From the NCBI RefSeq assembly GCF_000282495.1, contig NZ_AKJE01000035.1:62001-126000 (forward strand): a stretch of 64,000 nt of DNA, given 5' to 3'. This DNA is from Pseudomonas sp. GM79 (GTDB lineage Bacteria > Pseudomonadota > Gammaproteobacteria > Pseudomonadales > Pseudomonadaceae). The position numbers were made by a program, and so were the translations under genes. Shown here piece after piece: positions 26,864 to 34,967 of the stretch. The notes below the pieces were generated by a model that was not told where the DNA came from, searched no databases, and worked only from the letters and a program-made list of their open reading frames with translations. Within the stretch, counting starts at the first letter, position 1. Each line of letters starts with the position of its first letter.

Positions 26864-27631
26864 ATGAAACCTATTGATTACAACAAATACCGCTCCACCA
26901 AAAGTTTCAACACCCGAGTACGCTTTCTGATTTTCCACTACACCGCTGGCAACTTCTCCAGTTCGGTCAACGCACTGACCGGCCCGAATGTCAGCGCCCA
27001 CTACTTGGTTCCCGACATCACCGATCCGAGCTACTTGAAAGCAGGTTATACCGGGCAGGAAGTTTTCAATCTCGTCGACGAAACCAAGCGTGCGTGGCAT
27101 GCGGGCGTCAGTACTTGGGGCAATCGAAGCAATCTCAACGACACGTCTATCGGCGTTGAAATCGTCAACCTAGCAACGTTTAGCCAAGGAGTTTTCAACT
27201 TTCCGCCGTATCAGCCAGAACAAATTGCCGCCATTGAGGAGTTGGCGTTAAACATCCTTGAACGTTACCCGGATATCAGCCCGACCCTTGTTCTGGGGCA
27301 CTCGGATATTGCGGTCGGACGCAAGAGTGACCCAGGGCCGAAATTCCCCTGGCATGCCCTTTACTTGAAAGGCGTCGGTGCCTGGTTCGACGATGCCACC
27401 CGAGACACCTTTCTGCAGCAATACAACGAGACCGGCATTCCAGCCCGAAGCGACTTGCTCAAACTGTTCAAGACTTACGGATACGACGTTTCCGGTGCGT
27501 CAACCGAACAAGGCTTCACACACCTTGTTCGGGCCTTTCAGTTGCACTTTCGCCCGGAAACGTACGACGGGATCATGGATGTGCAAACAGCAGCGAATCT
27601 GGCGGCATTGGTTGACAAGTATTTTCCTTGA
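26864..27631 (+). CDS. N-acetylmuramoyl-L-alanine amidase (AmpDh3-like)
   Basis: A 255-residue peptidoglycan amidase of the AmpD/Amidase_2 fold that cleaves the MurNAc-L-Ala bond. Zinc ligands are visible as H25 (FHYTAG), H146 (GHSDI) and D156 (KSDPGPKFPW), with the catalytic Glu at about E99 (GVEIVN). The C-terminal ~60 residues form a peptidoglycan-binding domain (GFTHLVRAFQLHFRPETYDG). There is no signal peptide, as in P. aeruginosa AmpDh3, which is reported to be exported by a type VI secretion system and paired with an immunity protein. No immunity or VgrG gene is visible next door. The long AT-rich upstream region suggests independent control. Confidence 0.88.
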   Translation: MKPIDYNKYRSTKSFNTRVRFLIFHYTAGNFSSSVNALTGPNVSAHYLVPDITDPSYLKAGYTGQEVFNLVDETKRAWHAGVSTWGNRSNLNDTSIGVEIVNLATFSQGVFNFPPYQPEQIAAIEELALNILERYPDISPTLVLGHSDIAVGRKSDPGPKFPWHALYLKGVGAWFDDATRDTFLQQYNETGIPARSDLLKLFKTYGYDVSGASTEQGFTHLVRAFQLHFRPETYDGIMDVQTAANLAALVDKYFP

Positions 27632-27671
27632 AGACCGCTGCAAACCAGATGTCGGGCCCGACTATCAAGAA

Positions 27672-27702
27672 CCAGCAAGGTCAAGAACGATGACCTTGCT
27701 GG
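27672..27702. terminator. Hairpin between convergent amidase and SDR genes
   Basis: Perfect 12-bp inverted repeat CCAGCAAGGTCA / TGACCTTGCTGG with a 7-nt loop. The U-runs on both sides are weak, but the position between two convergent genes fits a bidirectional terminator. Confidence 0.6.
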
Positions 27703-27707
27703 CTTAA

Positions 27708-28619
27708 TTAAATCGAATGCTTCTGCAAATTCGCCATCATTTCCTTCAGCGCTTCAAGGTTGTCCTGCGGGTGCGCCGCGCCTTCAAAATCGCAGATCTG
27801 TTGCCAATGCGCTGCCACATCTTCGGGGGAGAAACCAACCCGCGGATCAAACCCCGCGCCGAGGCTTCGCTCCCAGCGCACCTTGCCCATCCAGCCGCCA
27901 CCGACTTCAAACAGCCCGGAGGTTTCCTGGCAGTTCTCGCTGGCGAGGTACACCACCAGCGGGCTGACCAGTTCTGGCTTGAGTTGTTCAAAGACTTGCG
28001 GCGGGATCAGGCCTTCGGTCATGCGGGTGCCGCCGGTCGGGGCGATGGCGTTGACCAGAATGTTGTTCTTGCGGCCTTCGATGGCGAGGGTGCGGGTCAG
28101 GCCATAGAGGCCGAGTTTGGCCATGCCGTAGTTGGACTGACCGAAGTTGCCGTAGATGCCCGAAGTCGAGGCGGTGAAGATTACGCGGCCATAGTTTTGC
28201 TCGCGCATGTGTGGCCAGGCGGCGCGGGTGACCTTGTAGGCGCCTTCGACGTGGACGCGGTAAACCAGGTCCCAGTCGCTGTCGTCCATTTTGTGAAAGG
28301 TCTTGTCCCGCAGGATGCCGGCGTTGTTCACCACGACATCGACACGGCCAAAAGTGTCGAGTGCATGCTGGACGATTTTGTCACCGTCGGTGACGGAGTC
28401 GTGGTTGGCCTCGGCGGTGCCGCCCGCTTCGCGAATCTCCATCACCACACGATCGGCAGCCGATGCATTGGCGCCTTCGCCTTGAGCCGAACCGCCGAGA
28501 TCATTGACCAGCACTTTGGCGCCCTGCTTTGCGAACAACAGCGCGTGCGCCCGCCCCAAGCCACCGCCCGCACCGGTGACGATCACCACTTTATCTTCGA
28601 AGCGCACAGACTCATTCAT
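27708..28619 (-). CDS. SDR-family oxidoreductase (3-hydroxyacyl-CoA dehydrogenase-like)
   Basis: A 303-residue short-chain dehydrogenase. The nucleotide-binding motif is TGAGGGLGRAHAL and the NNAG element is present (VVVNNAGILRD). The catalytic residues are in ASTSGIYGNFGQSNYGMAK (Ser, then Tyr-x-x-x-Lys). The ~300-residue length and the NDLGGSAQGEG insert resemble the dehydrogenase domain of peroxisomal multifunctional enzyme type 2 (17-beta-HSD4), which oxidises 3-hydroxyacyl-CoA. The start is at 28619 behind GGAGTT. It is on the same strand as an alpha/beta hydrolase and a class II aldolase-like gene upstream, perhaps one degradative unit. Substrate unknown. Confidence 0.85.
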   Translation of the reverse strand: MNESVRFEDKVVIVTGAGGGLGRAHALLFAKQGAKVLVNDLGGSAQGEGANASAADRVVMEIREAGGTAEANHDSVTDGDKIVQHALDTFGRVDVVVNNAGILRDKTFHKMDDSDWDLVYRVHVEGAYKVTRAAWPHMREQNYGRVIFTASTSGIYGNFGQSNYGMAKLGLYGLTRTLAIEGRKNNILVNAIAPTGGTRMTEGLIPPQVFEQLKPELVSPLVVYLASENCQETSGLFEVGGGWMGKVRWERSLGAGFDPRVGFSPEDVAAHWQQICDFEGAAHPQDNLEALKEMMANLQKHSI

Positions 28620-28729
28620 GGGGAACTCCAGCAGGCCAAGGGACAAGGAGTGCGAGTGTCAGCCACAGCGCTGCCGGTCACAATGAACACGGGGGCGGCT
28701 GAATGGTGCGCAATAAGGCAGCGGGATAG

Positions 28730-29632
28730 TCAGGAACAGGCCGCTTTGCGCGGCGGTGAAACCAGCCGATCGCGAAATTCCAGATAGTGCTTGAGTACCT
28801 GCGCCGGCGCTTCGATCTGCGGGTAATGGCCAATCTCAGGCAGCAGGACCGTATCCGGGGCGGGAATCAGTTGCCGATAGCGCGCCACCATGTGCCCGCC
28901 AGAAACCGGATCGACCTCGCCATCGATGACCCGCAATGGCACCTCGCCACGTTGCATGGCGCTGACCCAACGCTCACGCTGGACACGGCGCTGCGGGATA
29001 TAACTGATCAATTTGTGCATGATCCGTTGCCCGTGATTGCTGTCGACCAGGCTCCAGAAATCATCCAGTTCGCTTTCCGTAGGCCGGGTCTGTGGGCCAA
29101 AGATCTGCTGGAAACTCTTCACCAGCGCGTCACGGCTAAAGGCTCGCCCGATCATCCAGCCGAAGGGGCTGAGCAGGAGTTTTTGCATCAATACCGGACG
29201 ATGGGTTTCGGGAAACAGCCCGCCATTGAGGAACACGCAACTGGCGATATCAGCGCGCGTTTCATAGTGCCGGGCCAACAGTTCCTGGGCCACGCTGTCG
29301 CCATAATCGTGTGCCAAAATATGAACGGGCTGGTCAACGTTCAGATGCGCCAGTAAGGCCTGCTGCAAATCGGCCTGTTCCAGCAGGCTGTAGTCGTGGT
29401 TCACCGGTTTGGCCGAATCGCCGAAGCCGAGCATGTCGCAAGCAATTACCCGGTAGCGCTGTGCCAGCGGCTGCCACAGGTAATGCCAGTCCCAACTGGC
29501 TGTCGGGAAGCCATGAATCAGCAACAGCGGCTCGCCTTGCCCCGCGGCCCAATAGCGCAGGGTCTGACCGCCGAATACGAACGTCTGGCCGCGCTTGCGC
29601 CAGACACATAGCGGAATCTCGGCGAGTGCCAT
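28730..29632 (-). CDS. Alpha/beta hydrolase with Asp nucleophile (epoxide hydrolase/dehalogenase-like)
   Basis: A 300-residue alpha/beta hydrolase. The oxyanion motif is HGFP (residues 40-43). The nucleophile elbow is HDYGDS, where Asp109 occupies the nucleophile position, as in epoxide hydrolases and haloalkane dehalogenases rather than serine esterases. The catalytic histidine is in EIGHYPQIEAP near the C-terminus. It starts one base before the stop of the upstream class II aldolase-like gene, so the two are translationally coupled. The substrate is not known. Confidence 0.87.
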   Translation of the reverse strand: MALAEIPLCVWRKRGQTFVFGGQTLRYWAAGQGEPLLLIHGFPTASWDWHYLWQPLAQRYRVIACDMLGFGDSAKPVNHDYSLLEQADLQQALLAHLNVDQPVHILAHDYGDSVAQELLARHYETRADIASCVFLNGGLFPETHRPVLMQKLLLSPFGWMIGRAFSRDALVKSFQQIFGPQTRPTESELDDFWSLVDSNHGQRIMHKLISYIPQRRVQRERWVSAMQRGEVPLRVIDGEVDPVSGGHMVARYRQLIPAPDTVLLPEIGHYPQIEAPAQVLKHYLEFRDRLVSPPRKAACS

Positions 29633-30415
29633 TTAGAGTTTATAACCCGGGTCTTGTTTATCGAGTTTGCGCAGCAGCGCCGGCCAGGCCAGCGCGCCGC
29701 CCATCCCTTGAGCACTTTTGGTGACACCGGCGATCATCGCCTTGGCGCCTGCCAGAATCTGCGGTTCGATGGCAATCAGCTCTGCGCCACCGTTCTGCGC
29801 CAGCACCTGAATTTCGCAGGCGCGCTGAAAGGTAAACATCATCAGGAACGTGTCGGCGATGGTGCCGCCACAGGTCAACAGACCGTGGTTGTGCAGCATC
29901 AGGAAATTGTTTTCGCCAAGATCGGCTTGCAGTCGCGCCTTCTCTTCATGGTTCAGCGCAACACCTTCATAAGCGTGATAAGCCAGGCTGGAAAGAACGA
30001 ACAAGGACTGCTGACTGATCGGCAAGATGCCCTGCTTCTGTGCCGATACCGCCACCCCCGCCGCGGTGTGGGTGTGCAGTACACACACGACGTCATGACG
30101 GACTTCATGCACGGCGCTGTGGATGGTGTAACCCGCCGGGTTGATCTCGTAAGGACTGTCCATCAGCTTGTTGCCGGCCTGATCGACCTTGACCAGGCTC
30201 GACGCGGTGATTTCATGGAACATCAGCCCGAACGGGTTGATCAGGAAGTCTTCAGTGCCCGGCACCTTGGCCGAAATATGCGTGAAAATCAGATCGTCCC
30301 AGCCGTGCAAGGCGACCAGACGATAACAGGCGGCCAGATCGACGCGGGTCTGCCATTCGGCGGCACTGACTTTGTCTTTGATGCTGTGGGGCGATTGGAC
30401 GGGGGCTACGCTCAC
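29633..30415 (-). CDS. Class II aldolase/adducin-family protein
   Basis: A 260-residue protein with the class II aldolase fold. Zinc ligands are expected in VLHTHTAAG (HxH) and LHNHGLL, and the N-terminal phosphate-site region LVALHGWDDLIFTHISAKVP is conserved. Relatives include fuculose-phosphate aldolases and many unassigned decarboxylase/aldolase proteins; the long N-terminus (PHSIKDKVSAAEWQTRVDLA) is typical of the unassigned adducin-like group. First of a coupled pair with the alpha/beta hydrolase. A T-rich stretch lies upstream at about 30427-30460. Confidence 0.85.
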   Translation of the reverse strand: MSVAPVQSPHSIKDKVSAAEWQTRVDLAACYRLVALHGWDDLIFTHISAKVPGTEDFLINPFGLMFHEITASSLVKVDQAGNKLMDSPYEINPAGYTIHSAVHEVRHDVVCVLHTHTAAGVAVSAQKQGILPISQQSLFVLSSLAYHAYEGVALNHEEKARLQADLGENNFLMLHNHGLLTCGGTIADTFLMMFTFQRACEIQVLAQNGGAELIAIEPQILAGAKAMIAGVTKSAQGMGGALAWPALLRKLDKQDPGYKL

Positions 30416-30631
30416 GGCAAGGATTCTCTTTTTTATTTTTCTGGGTTTTTATTGTTTTTTGCTGCGTTACAGCAGTCTAGTCAGCCCCCGGACTTCGTGT
30501 AGTTGCATTGGCAGCCAGCTTGATGGCCGAGCGAGTCAGTGCGCGGGTGAATCTGGATCCATTGTCAAGGCACCCGCGAACTTGTGGATGTTGCCTGACC
30601 CGCCGCTATCGCGAGCAGAATCTCCCACAAG
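30416..30631. other. Intergenic region between flavodoxin and aldolase-like genes
   Basis: 216 bp. It carries the T-rich upstream segment of the aldolase-like gene on its left side and the tail of the flavodoxin transcript on its right. No REP pair, strong hairpin or reading frame was found. Confidence 0.4.
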
Positions 30632-31087
30632 TCAGCCCCGCAAAACGCTGACCAGTTCTGCCAACCAAGGCTCGGCGTCGGTTTCCGGCGTTACGGTTTC
30701 GCTGGCGTCCAGGCGCAGCATTTGCAGGACTTCACGCACGCCCAGTTCGCCGAACAATTCACGCATTTGTTCGCCGCCGCCGCAGAACGTGTCGCCATAA
30801 CTGGAATCGCCCAAACCGATCACCGCGCCCGGCAAACCACGCCAGGCCGCCGGCAACTGATCGCGTATGGCGAAATACAACGGCTGCAGATTGTCCGGCA
30901 ACTCGCCCATGCCGGTGGTCGAGGTCACCGCCAAAAACGCTTCGGGGCCAAACGCCAGAACATCGGCGAGTGTCGCGCGGGGGTTGTGCCAGGTTTCAAA
31001 ACCGGCGGCGTTCAAAATGCTTGCAGCGTGACGGGCGACTTCTTCAGCCGTGCCGTACACAGAGCCGGAAAGGATGGCGACTTTCAT
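30632..31087 (-). CDS. Flavodoxin
   Basis: A 151-residue flavodoxin. The FMN phosphate loop is GSVYGTAEEVA near the N-terminus, and the isoalloxazine-flanking loops are TSTTGMGELPDN and GLGDSSYGDTFCGGG. It resembles the short electron-transfer flavodoxins related to MioC and to Pseudomonas FldP, which is tied to oxidative-stress tolerance. The start is the ATG at 31087. It is divergent from the LOV photoreceptor gene with a ~100-bp shared upstream region, so co-regulation is possible. Its electron donor and acceptor are unknown. Confidence 0.88.
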   Translation of the reverse strand: MKVAILSGSVYGTAEEVARHAASILNAAGFETWHNPRATLADVLAFGPEAFLAVTSTTGMGELPDNLQPLYFAIRDQLPAAWRGLPGAVIGLGDSSYGDTFCGGGEQMRELFGELGVREVLQMLRLDASETVTPETDAEPWLAELVSVLRG

Positions 31088-31190
31088 CAATCTGATCCTG
31101 AATCTAAATAAAAGTAGGAGATATTAACAGCACCGCCTTCATTGATCTTTTAGAATGCAGCGTATCAATCAATACGCAAAGGACTCTGCG

Positions 31191-31667
31191 ATGATCAATG
31201 CCCAACTGCTGCAAATGGTGATCGACGCCTCCAACGACGGCATCGTGATTGCCGAAAAGGAAGGCGGACAGGACAATATCCTGATTTACGTAAACCCGGC
31301 ATTCGAGCGCCTGACGGGTTATACCAGCGAAGAAATCCTCTACCAGGATTGCCGTTTTTTGCAGGCAGGAGACCGGGATCAGCCAGCCCTCGCCTTGATT
31401 CGCCAAGCGTTGGGCAGTGGCGGCTCCTGCCGGGAAATCCTCAGGAATTATCGTAAGGACGGCACGCCGTTCTGGAATGAACTGTCGCTTTCCACGGTAA
31501 AAAACCCGAACGACGGACAAACCTATTTCGTCGGGGTGCAGAAAGACGTCACAACTCAGGTCAAGGCGCAGCAGCGAGTCGCGCAGCTGGAAGCGCAATT
31601 GGCCGAGGCACAGGCAGAAATTGTCGCACTCAAAACGACGAACGGCTCAAACCAATCTGCGAATTAG
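31191..31667 (+). CDS. Short LOV blue-light photoreceptor
   Basis: A 158-residue LOV (PAS-type) protein. The flavin-adduct cysteine is C54 in YQDCRFLQ, the LOV form of the NCRFLQ motif. Other core elements are YVNPAFERLTGYTSEEI, NYRKDGTPFWNELSLS and YFVGVQKDVT (the flavin-contacting Gln). After the core, a single C-terminal helix of coiled-coil type (QQRVAQLEAQLAEAQAEIVA) replaces an output domain. It is strongly similar to PpSB1-LOV of P. putida, a dimeric short LOV protein that forms a cysteinyl-FMN adduct in blue light. The ATG at 31191 has AAAGGA upstream; the longer frame from 31155 is less likely. Signalling probably occurs through a partner protein. Confidence 0.95.
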   Translation: MINAQLLQMVIDASNDGIVIAEKEGGQDNILIYVNPAFERLTGYTSEEILYQDCRFLQAGDRDQPALALIRQALGSGGSCREILRNYRKDGTPFWNELSLSTVKNPNDGQTYFVGVQKDVTTQVKAQQRVAQLEAQLAEAQAEIVALKTTNGSNQSAN

Positions 31668-31721
31668 TGGTCACTTACTACAATCACCGATGACTTTGTA
31701 ATTATTTCTTTCGAGCGAACC

Positions 31722-32327
31722 ATGCAGCGCGACGCACTCTTGACCCAGGATGAGCTGGATTTTATCCAGAACATGCAGCACAACCCGCAACTCAATGTGC
31801 GGGATGCGACGTCGAGTCTGCTCGTCAACGGTGGCTCGCAGATTCGTGACTTGCTCACACGCCTGGCTGCTCATGAACAAGTCACTATCCAGGCCAATTT
31901 CGAAAATCAGCAAATAACCTTCCCACTGCACTTGGTGGAAGATGAGTTTCACGCCATGCATCTACGCCTCGGCGTCCCCAGCATCTATGAAGACGGGCCG
32001 ATGGTTCGGCCATGGCGCCTGGTGCTCGAAGAGCCCGTGGCACTGGAAAATGCCAAGGGCCAACCCGGCACGATGTGGGTGCATGAAATATCGTTCAAAG
32101 GGGTTTTGCTGGAGGTTCGTAACAAGACCAAGGCGCCGAAGCATTTCGCGTTGTGGTTCAGCCCTTCAGGTTATGAGCGGATTGCGTTGCGCGGCACCTT
32201 CGAGCGTGAAACCGAGCAGGGTTTCTACGCCTACGAATTGAGCCAGAGTGACAAGGACGAAACCGAACGTCTGCGTCAGTACATTCTTCAGCAACATCGC
32301 CTGACCCATCCTGCCCTGCATATCTGA
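31722..32327 (+). CDS. Conserved protein with degenerate PilZ-like C-terminus
   Basis: A 201-residue soluble protein that I do not firmly recognise. The N-terminal ~40 residues are helical (MQRDALLTQDELDFIQNMQ). The rest looks like a beta-barrel: VRPWRLVLEEPVALENA..., then VHEISFKGVLLEVRNK. This recalls the PilZ c-di-GMP domain (RxxxR followed by D/NxSxxG), but with only RPWR and EISFKG, so nucleotide binding is doubtful. It lies 54 bp after the LOV gene on the same strand, probably in one transcript, which makes it a candidate output partner. No signal peptide or membrane segment. Confidence 0.55.
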   Translation: MQRDALLTQDELDFIQNMQHNPQLNVRDATSSLLVNGGSQIRDLLTRLAAHEQVTIQANFENQQITFPLHLVEDEFHAMHLRLGVPSIYEDGPMVRPWRLVLEEPVALENAKGQPGTMWVHEISFKGVLLEVRNKTKAPKHFALWFSPSGYERIALRGTFERETEQGFYAYELSQSDKDETERLRQYILQQHRLTHPALHI

Positions 32328-32342
32328 TCTGTCTATCTTCGC

Positions 32343-33302
32343 TCAGGTATCCAGGTTTCCCGCCAGGAACTGCTTCAGACGCTGGCGCATTAACACTCCC
32401 TCGTTTCCCAGACAACCGATCGACGATCCAGCCAGGCTCTCCTGCGCCAGGTCCGATGCCTCTCCGGCCAGCAATACCTGACAATCCAGGCTCATGGCCA
32501 AGCGCTTCAAACGTCTAGGCAGTTCATCCGCCGGCGCGTGGTTGGAAACCAGTATCAGTGCCTTGGGCCTGATCTTTTCGCAGACCAGAACCAACTCTTC
32601 GAAGGGCTGGCCGATCGCCAACAACTGAATAGCCGAATCGATGCTGCTCAGATACAGCGCCGTGACCAACACGTCGAGTTCACGGCATTGATCGGCCAAG
32701 GCGCAGACAATCACTCGTCGCGGTTGCATGACTCGCACCAGCAACAGGCGTTGCAACACTCGAGAGCGCAGAAAACCATCCAGAAAAAGCCACTCGCTGA
32801 TCTGACCGAACGCTTCATGGCGCTGTAGCAATAGCTTCCAGATCGGAATCAGAATGTCCTGAAACACCACCGTCAATGGGTAACTGGAAAAAATCTGACC
32901 GTAGACGTGTTCCAGTTGAACTTCGTCGAAAGCACCCACCGCAGCCTTGACCTGCTGCTGCCATTGGTCGTAGTCAGCTTGAACGAGTTCGTTGGGAATG
33001 ACCTGCGCCAGCACCTTGAGCGGTTCGGTCTTGGCCAGTATCTTGCCGACCTTGCTGACTGCGACGCCGCGTTCTATCCAGCCGAGGATGCTACGAACAC
33101 GCTCGATATCGGTCATCGAATACAAACGGTGCCCGCTTTCGGTGCGCGTGGGTTGTATCAAACCGTACCGCCGCTCCCATGCGCGTAGCGTGACCGGGTT
33201 GACCCCTGTCAGGCGCGCGACCTCACGAATCGGAAACAGCTCTTCTCGAATCAGGGAGGTGCTGGGGAGCAAGCCAGGTGCAAGGTCTGTCAACACAGCC
33301 AT
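32343..33302 (-). CDS. MerR-family regulator, class II LitR/CarH-like without cobalamin motif
   Basis: A 319-residue regulator. The MerR winged helix is at about residues 22-75 (FPIREVARLTGVNPVTLRAW, then ERRYGLIQPTRTESGHRLYS). The C-terminal part resembles the light-sensing domains of LitR/CarH, which bind adenosylcobalamin. Here the cobalamin ligand motif (E/D)xHxxG is D204-Q-C-R-E-L, with Cys replacing His. The helical-bundle Glu-His pair looks like Glu-Trp (QISEWLF). That matches the class II LitR proteins of P. putida, which sense light indirectly with a LOV protein. Convergent with the LOV-linked gene; divergent from the monooxygenase-fold gene. The operon role is inferred. Confidence 0.82.
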   Translation of the reverse strand: MAVLTDLAPGLLPSTSLIREELFPIREVARLTGVNPVTLRAWERRYGLIQPTRTESGHRLYSMTDIERVRSILGWIERGVAVSKVGKILAKTEPLKVLAQVIPNELVQADYDQWQQQVKAAVGAFDEVQLEHVYGQIFSSYPLTVVFQDILIPIWKLLLQRHEAFGQISEWLFLDGFLRSRVLQRLLLVRVMQPRRVIVCALADQCRELDVLVTALYLSSIDSAIQLLAIGQPFEELVLVCEKIRPKALILVSNHAPADELPRRLKRLAMSLDCQVLLAGEASDLAQESLAGSSIGCLGNEGVLMRQRLKQFLAGNLDT

Positions 33303-33381
33303 CAAGATCTACGTCCATGTAATAATTAGACACATTCTAACGCTCCTGCCCCAGTGGTGATCAACACATTGTTGAACTAAT

Positions 33382-33397
33382 TGGAACAGACGTTCCA
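33382..33397. promoter_or_regulatory. Candidate operator palindrome between MerR and ABM genes
   Basis: TGGAAC-AGAC-GTTCCA is a perfect 6-bp inverted repeat with a 4-bp centre, in the 206-bp space between the divergent MerR-family and monooxygenase-fold genes. MerR-type regulators commonly bind in such spacers. The published LitR consensus was not found, so the binding protein is unknown. Confidence 0.4.
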
Positions 33398-33508
33398 GAC
33401 AGAATCAGGAATAATTCTTGCTTTCCCCAAGACGCAGCCCACCACCCCGGCGCTGTGTCTGGCGAAGCTCTCATCCGGAGCGACGCGTTTGCCCTACGGA
33501 GATACAAA

Positions 33509-34078
33509 ATGTCTACCTCCCCCGTCACCCTGATGGTTGCGCGCCGCGTCGCCGATGGGCGTTACCAGGACCTGATGGCCTGGTTGCGCGAAGGCGAACA
33601 ACTGGCCACCGATTTCCCCGGTTACCTGGGCTCTGGCGTACTGGCTCCGCCGCCCAATGATGACGAGTTCCAGATTATCTTCCGCTTCGCCGACGAGCAG
33701 ACCATGCACGCCTGGGAGCATTCCGCCTCGCGCACTGCCTGGCTGGGGCGCGGCAGTGATCTGTTTGCCCACCCTTCGGAACATCGGGTCAGTGGCATCG
33801 ATGGCTGGTTCGGTGCGGTCGGCCAGCGCCCGCCACGCTGGAAACAGGCCGTGGCCATCTGGCTGGCGTTCTTTCCGGTGTCCCTGTTGTTCAACTTTGT
33901 ATTGGGGCCGCTGCTGGCTGAAACGGGTTTGCTGACCCGCGTGTTTGTCAGCACCCTGTGCCTGACGCCATTGATGGTGTATTTCTTCATTCCGCTGTCG
34001 ACACGCCTGCTGGCCGGGTGGCTGCATACCCCATCGGCACGTCCGTTGCCCGCCGAACCCTCATCCCAGCATCGCTGA
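33509..34078 (+). CDS. Antibiotic-biosynthesis-monooxygenase-fold protein with membrane anchor
   Basis: A 189-residue protein. Residues 1-105 look like an ABM (dimeric alpha/beta barrel) domain: VTLMVARRVADGRYQDLMAW, FQIIFRFADEQTMHAWEHS. The C-terminal part adds two membrane helices (AVAIWLAFFPVSLLFNFVL and FVSTLCLTPLMVYFFIPL). Such fusions are common in pseudomonads and have no defined reaction. The start is the ATG at 33509 with GGAG upstream; the frame from a GTG at 33455 is not needed. It is divergent from the LitR-like regulator and upstream of folM, so it may belong to a light-controlled group. Confidence 0.78.
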   Translation: MSTSPVTLMVARRVADGRYQDLMAWLREGEQLATDFPGYLGSGVLAPPPNDDEFQIIFRFADEQTMHAWEHSASRTAWLGRGSDLFAHPSEHRVSGIDGWFGAVGQRPPRWKQAVAIWLAFFPVSLLFNFVLGPLLAETGLLTRVFVSTLCLTPLMVYFFIPLSTRLLAGWLHTPSARPLPAEPSSQHR

Positions 34079-34085
34079 TCCCCCT

Positions 34086-34175
34086 TGTGGGAGCGGGCTT
34101 GCTCGCGAAAGTGGTGTAACAGTCGACATTATTGCTGACTGTCAGTCCGCCTTCGCGAGCAAGCCCGCTCCCACA
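34086..34175. repeat. REP inverted pair, 'GTGGGAGCGGGCTTGCTCGCGAA' family
   Basis: Inverted arms TGTGGGAGCGGGCTTGCTCG / CGAGCAAGCCCGCTCCCACA flank an inner spacer. It separates the ABM-fold gene from folM. Confidence 0.92.
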
Positions 34176-34234
34176 ATAGGTGATCAACTCCCGTCGCTGG
34201 TATAGTTTTGCTCTTACCGCGACGCGAGCCGTTC

Positions 34235-34945
34235 ATGACCTCTACCGCAGCCCCAATCCTCATCACCGGTGCCGGCCAGCGTGTCGGCCTGCACTGTGCG
34301 CAGCGTTTGCTCGAAGACGGCCATCCGGTCATTTTCAGCTACCGCAGCGAACGCCCTGGTGTGCAAACCCTGCGTGATCTGGGGGCGAGCGCGGTGTTTG
34401 CGGACTTTTCCAGCGAGGCCGGCATCCTTGCGTTCATCGGCGAACTGAAAAACCACACCGACAGTTTGCGGGCGGTTGTCCATAACGCTTCCGAATGGCT
34501 CGCCGAAACCCCGGGCACCGAAGCCGCGGCTTTCACCCGCATGTTCAGCGTGCATATGCTGGCGCCCTACCTGATCAACCTGCACTGTGCTGACCTGCTA
34601 CGGCGTTCAAGTCCCGCCGACATCGTGCACATCAGCGATGATGTGACCCGCAGGGGTAGCAGCAAGCATATCGGCTACTGCGCCAGCAAAGCCGGGCTCG
34701 ACAGCCTGACCCTGTCCTTTGCCGCGAAGTACGCGCCCAGCATCAAGGTCAACGGTATCGCGCCAGCCCTGCTACTGTTCAATCCCGACGACGACGCGGC
34801 GTACCGCGCCAGGGTTCTGGCCAAATCGGCACTGGGCATCGAGCCCGGCAGCGAAGTGATCTACCAGAGCCTGCGTTATTTGCTCGACAACCCTTATGTC
34901 ACCGGCACGACCCTGACCGTCAACGGCGGACGGCACGTCAAATAA
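34235..34945 (+). CDS. folM: Dihydromonapterin reductase (SDR)
   Basis: A 236-residue short-chain reductase. The N-terminal NADPH motif is [12 protein letters not shown], and the catalytic pair is in [12 protein letters not shown] (Tyr-x-x-x-Lys). The C-terminus [15 protein letters not shown] is SDR-typical. FolM reduces dihydromonapterin to tetrahydromonapterin, the cofactor of phenylalanine hydroxylase (PhhA) in Pseudomonas. Its place directly before folE and folX, the other pathway genes, supports the assignment; P. aeruginosa has the same cluster. The start is the ATG at 34235; the frame from 34208 is unsupported. Confidence 0.9.
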   Translation: MTSTAAPILITGAGQRVGLHCAQRLLEDGHPVIFSYRSERPGVQTLRDLGASAVFADFSSEAGILAFIGELKNHTDSLRAVVHNASEWLAETPGTEAAAFTRMFSVHMLAPYLINLHCADLLRRSSPADIVHISDDVTRRGSSKHIGYCASKAGLDSLTLSFAAKYAPSIKVNGIAPALLLFNPDDDAAYRARVLAKSALGIEPGSEVIYQSLRYLLDNPYVTGTTLTVNGGRHVK

Positions 34946-34967
34946 GCCGCTCCCGCGAGGATGTCCC

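Noticed and set aside
33303..33508. Search for the published LitR consensus (TGTACA-type half-sites)
   Set aside because: No pair of such half-sites is present; only an unrelated palindrome was found and is reported separately.
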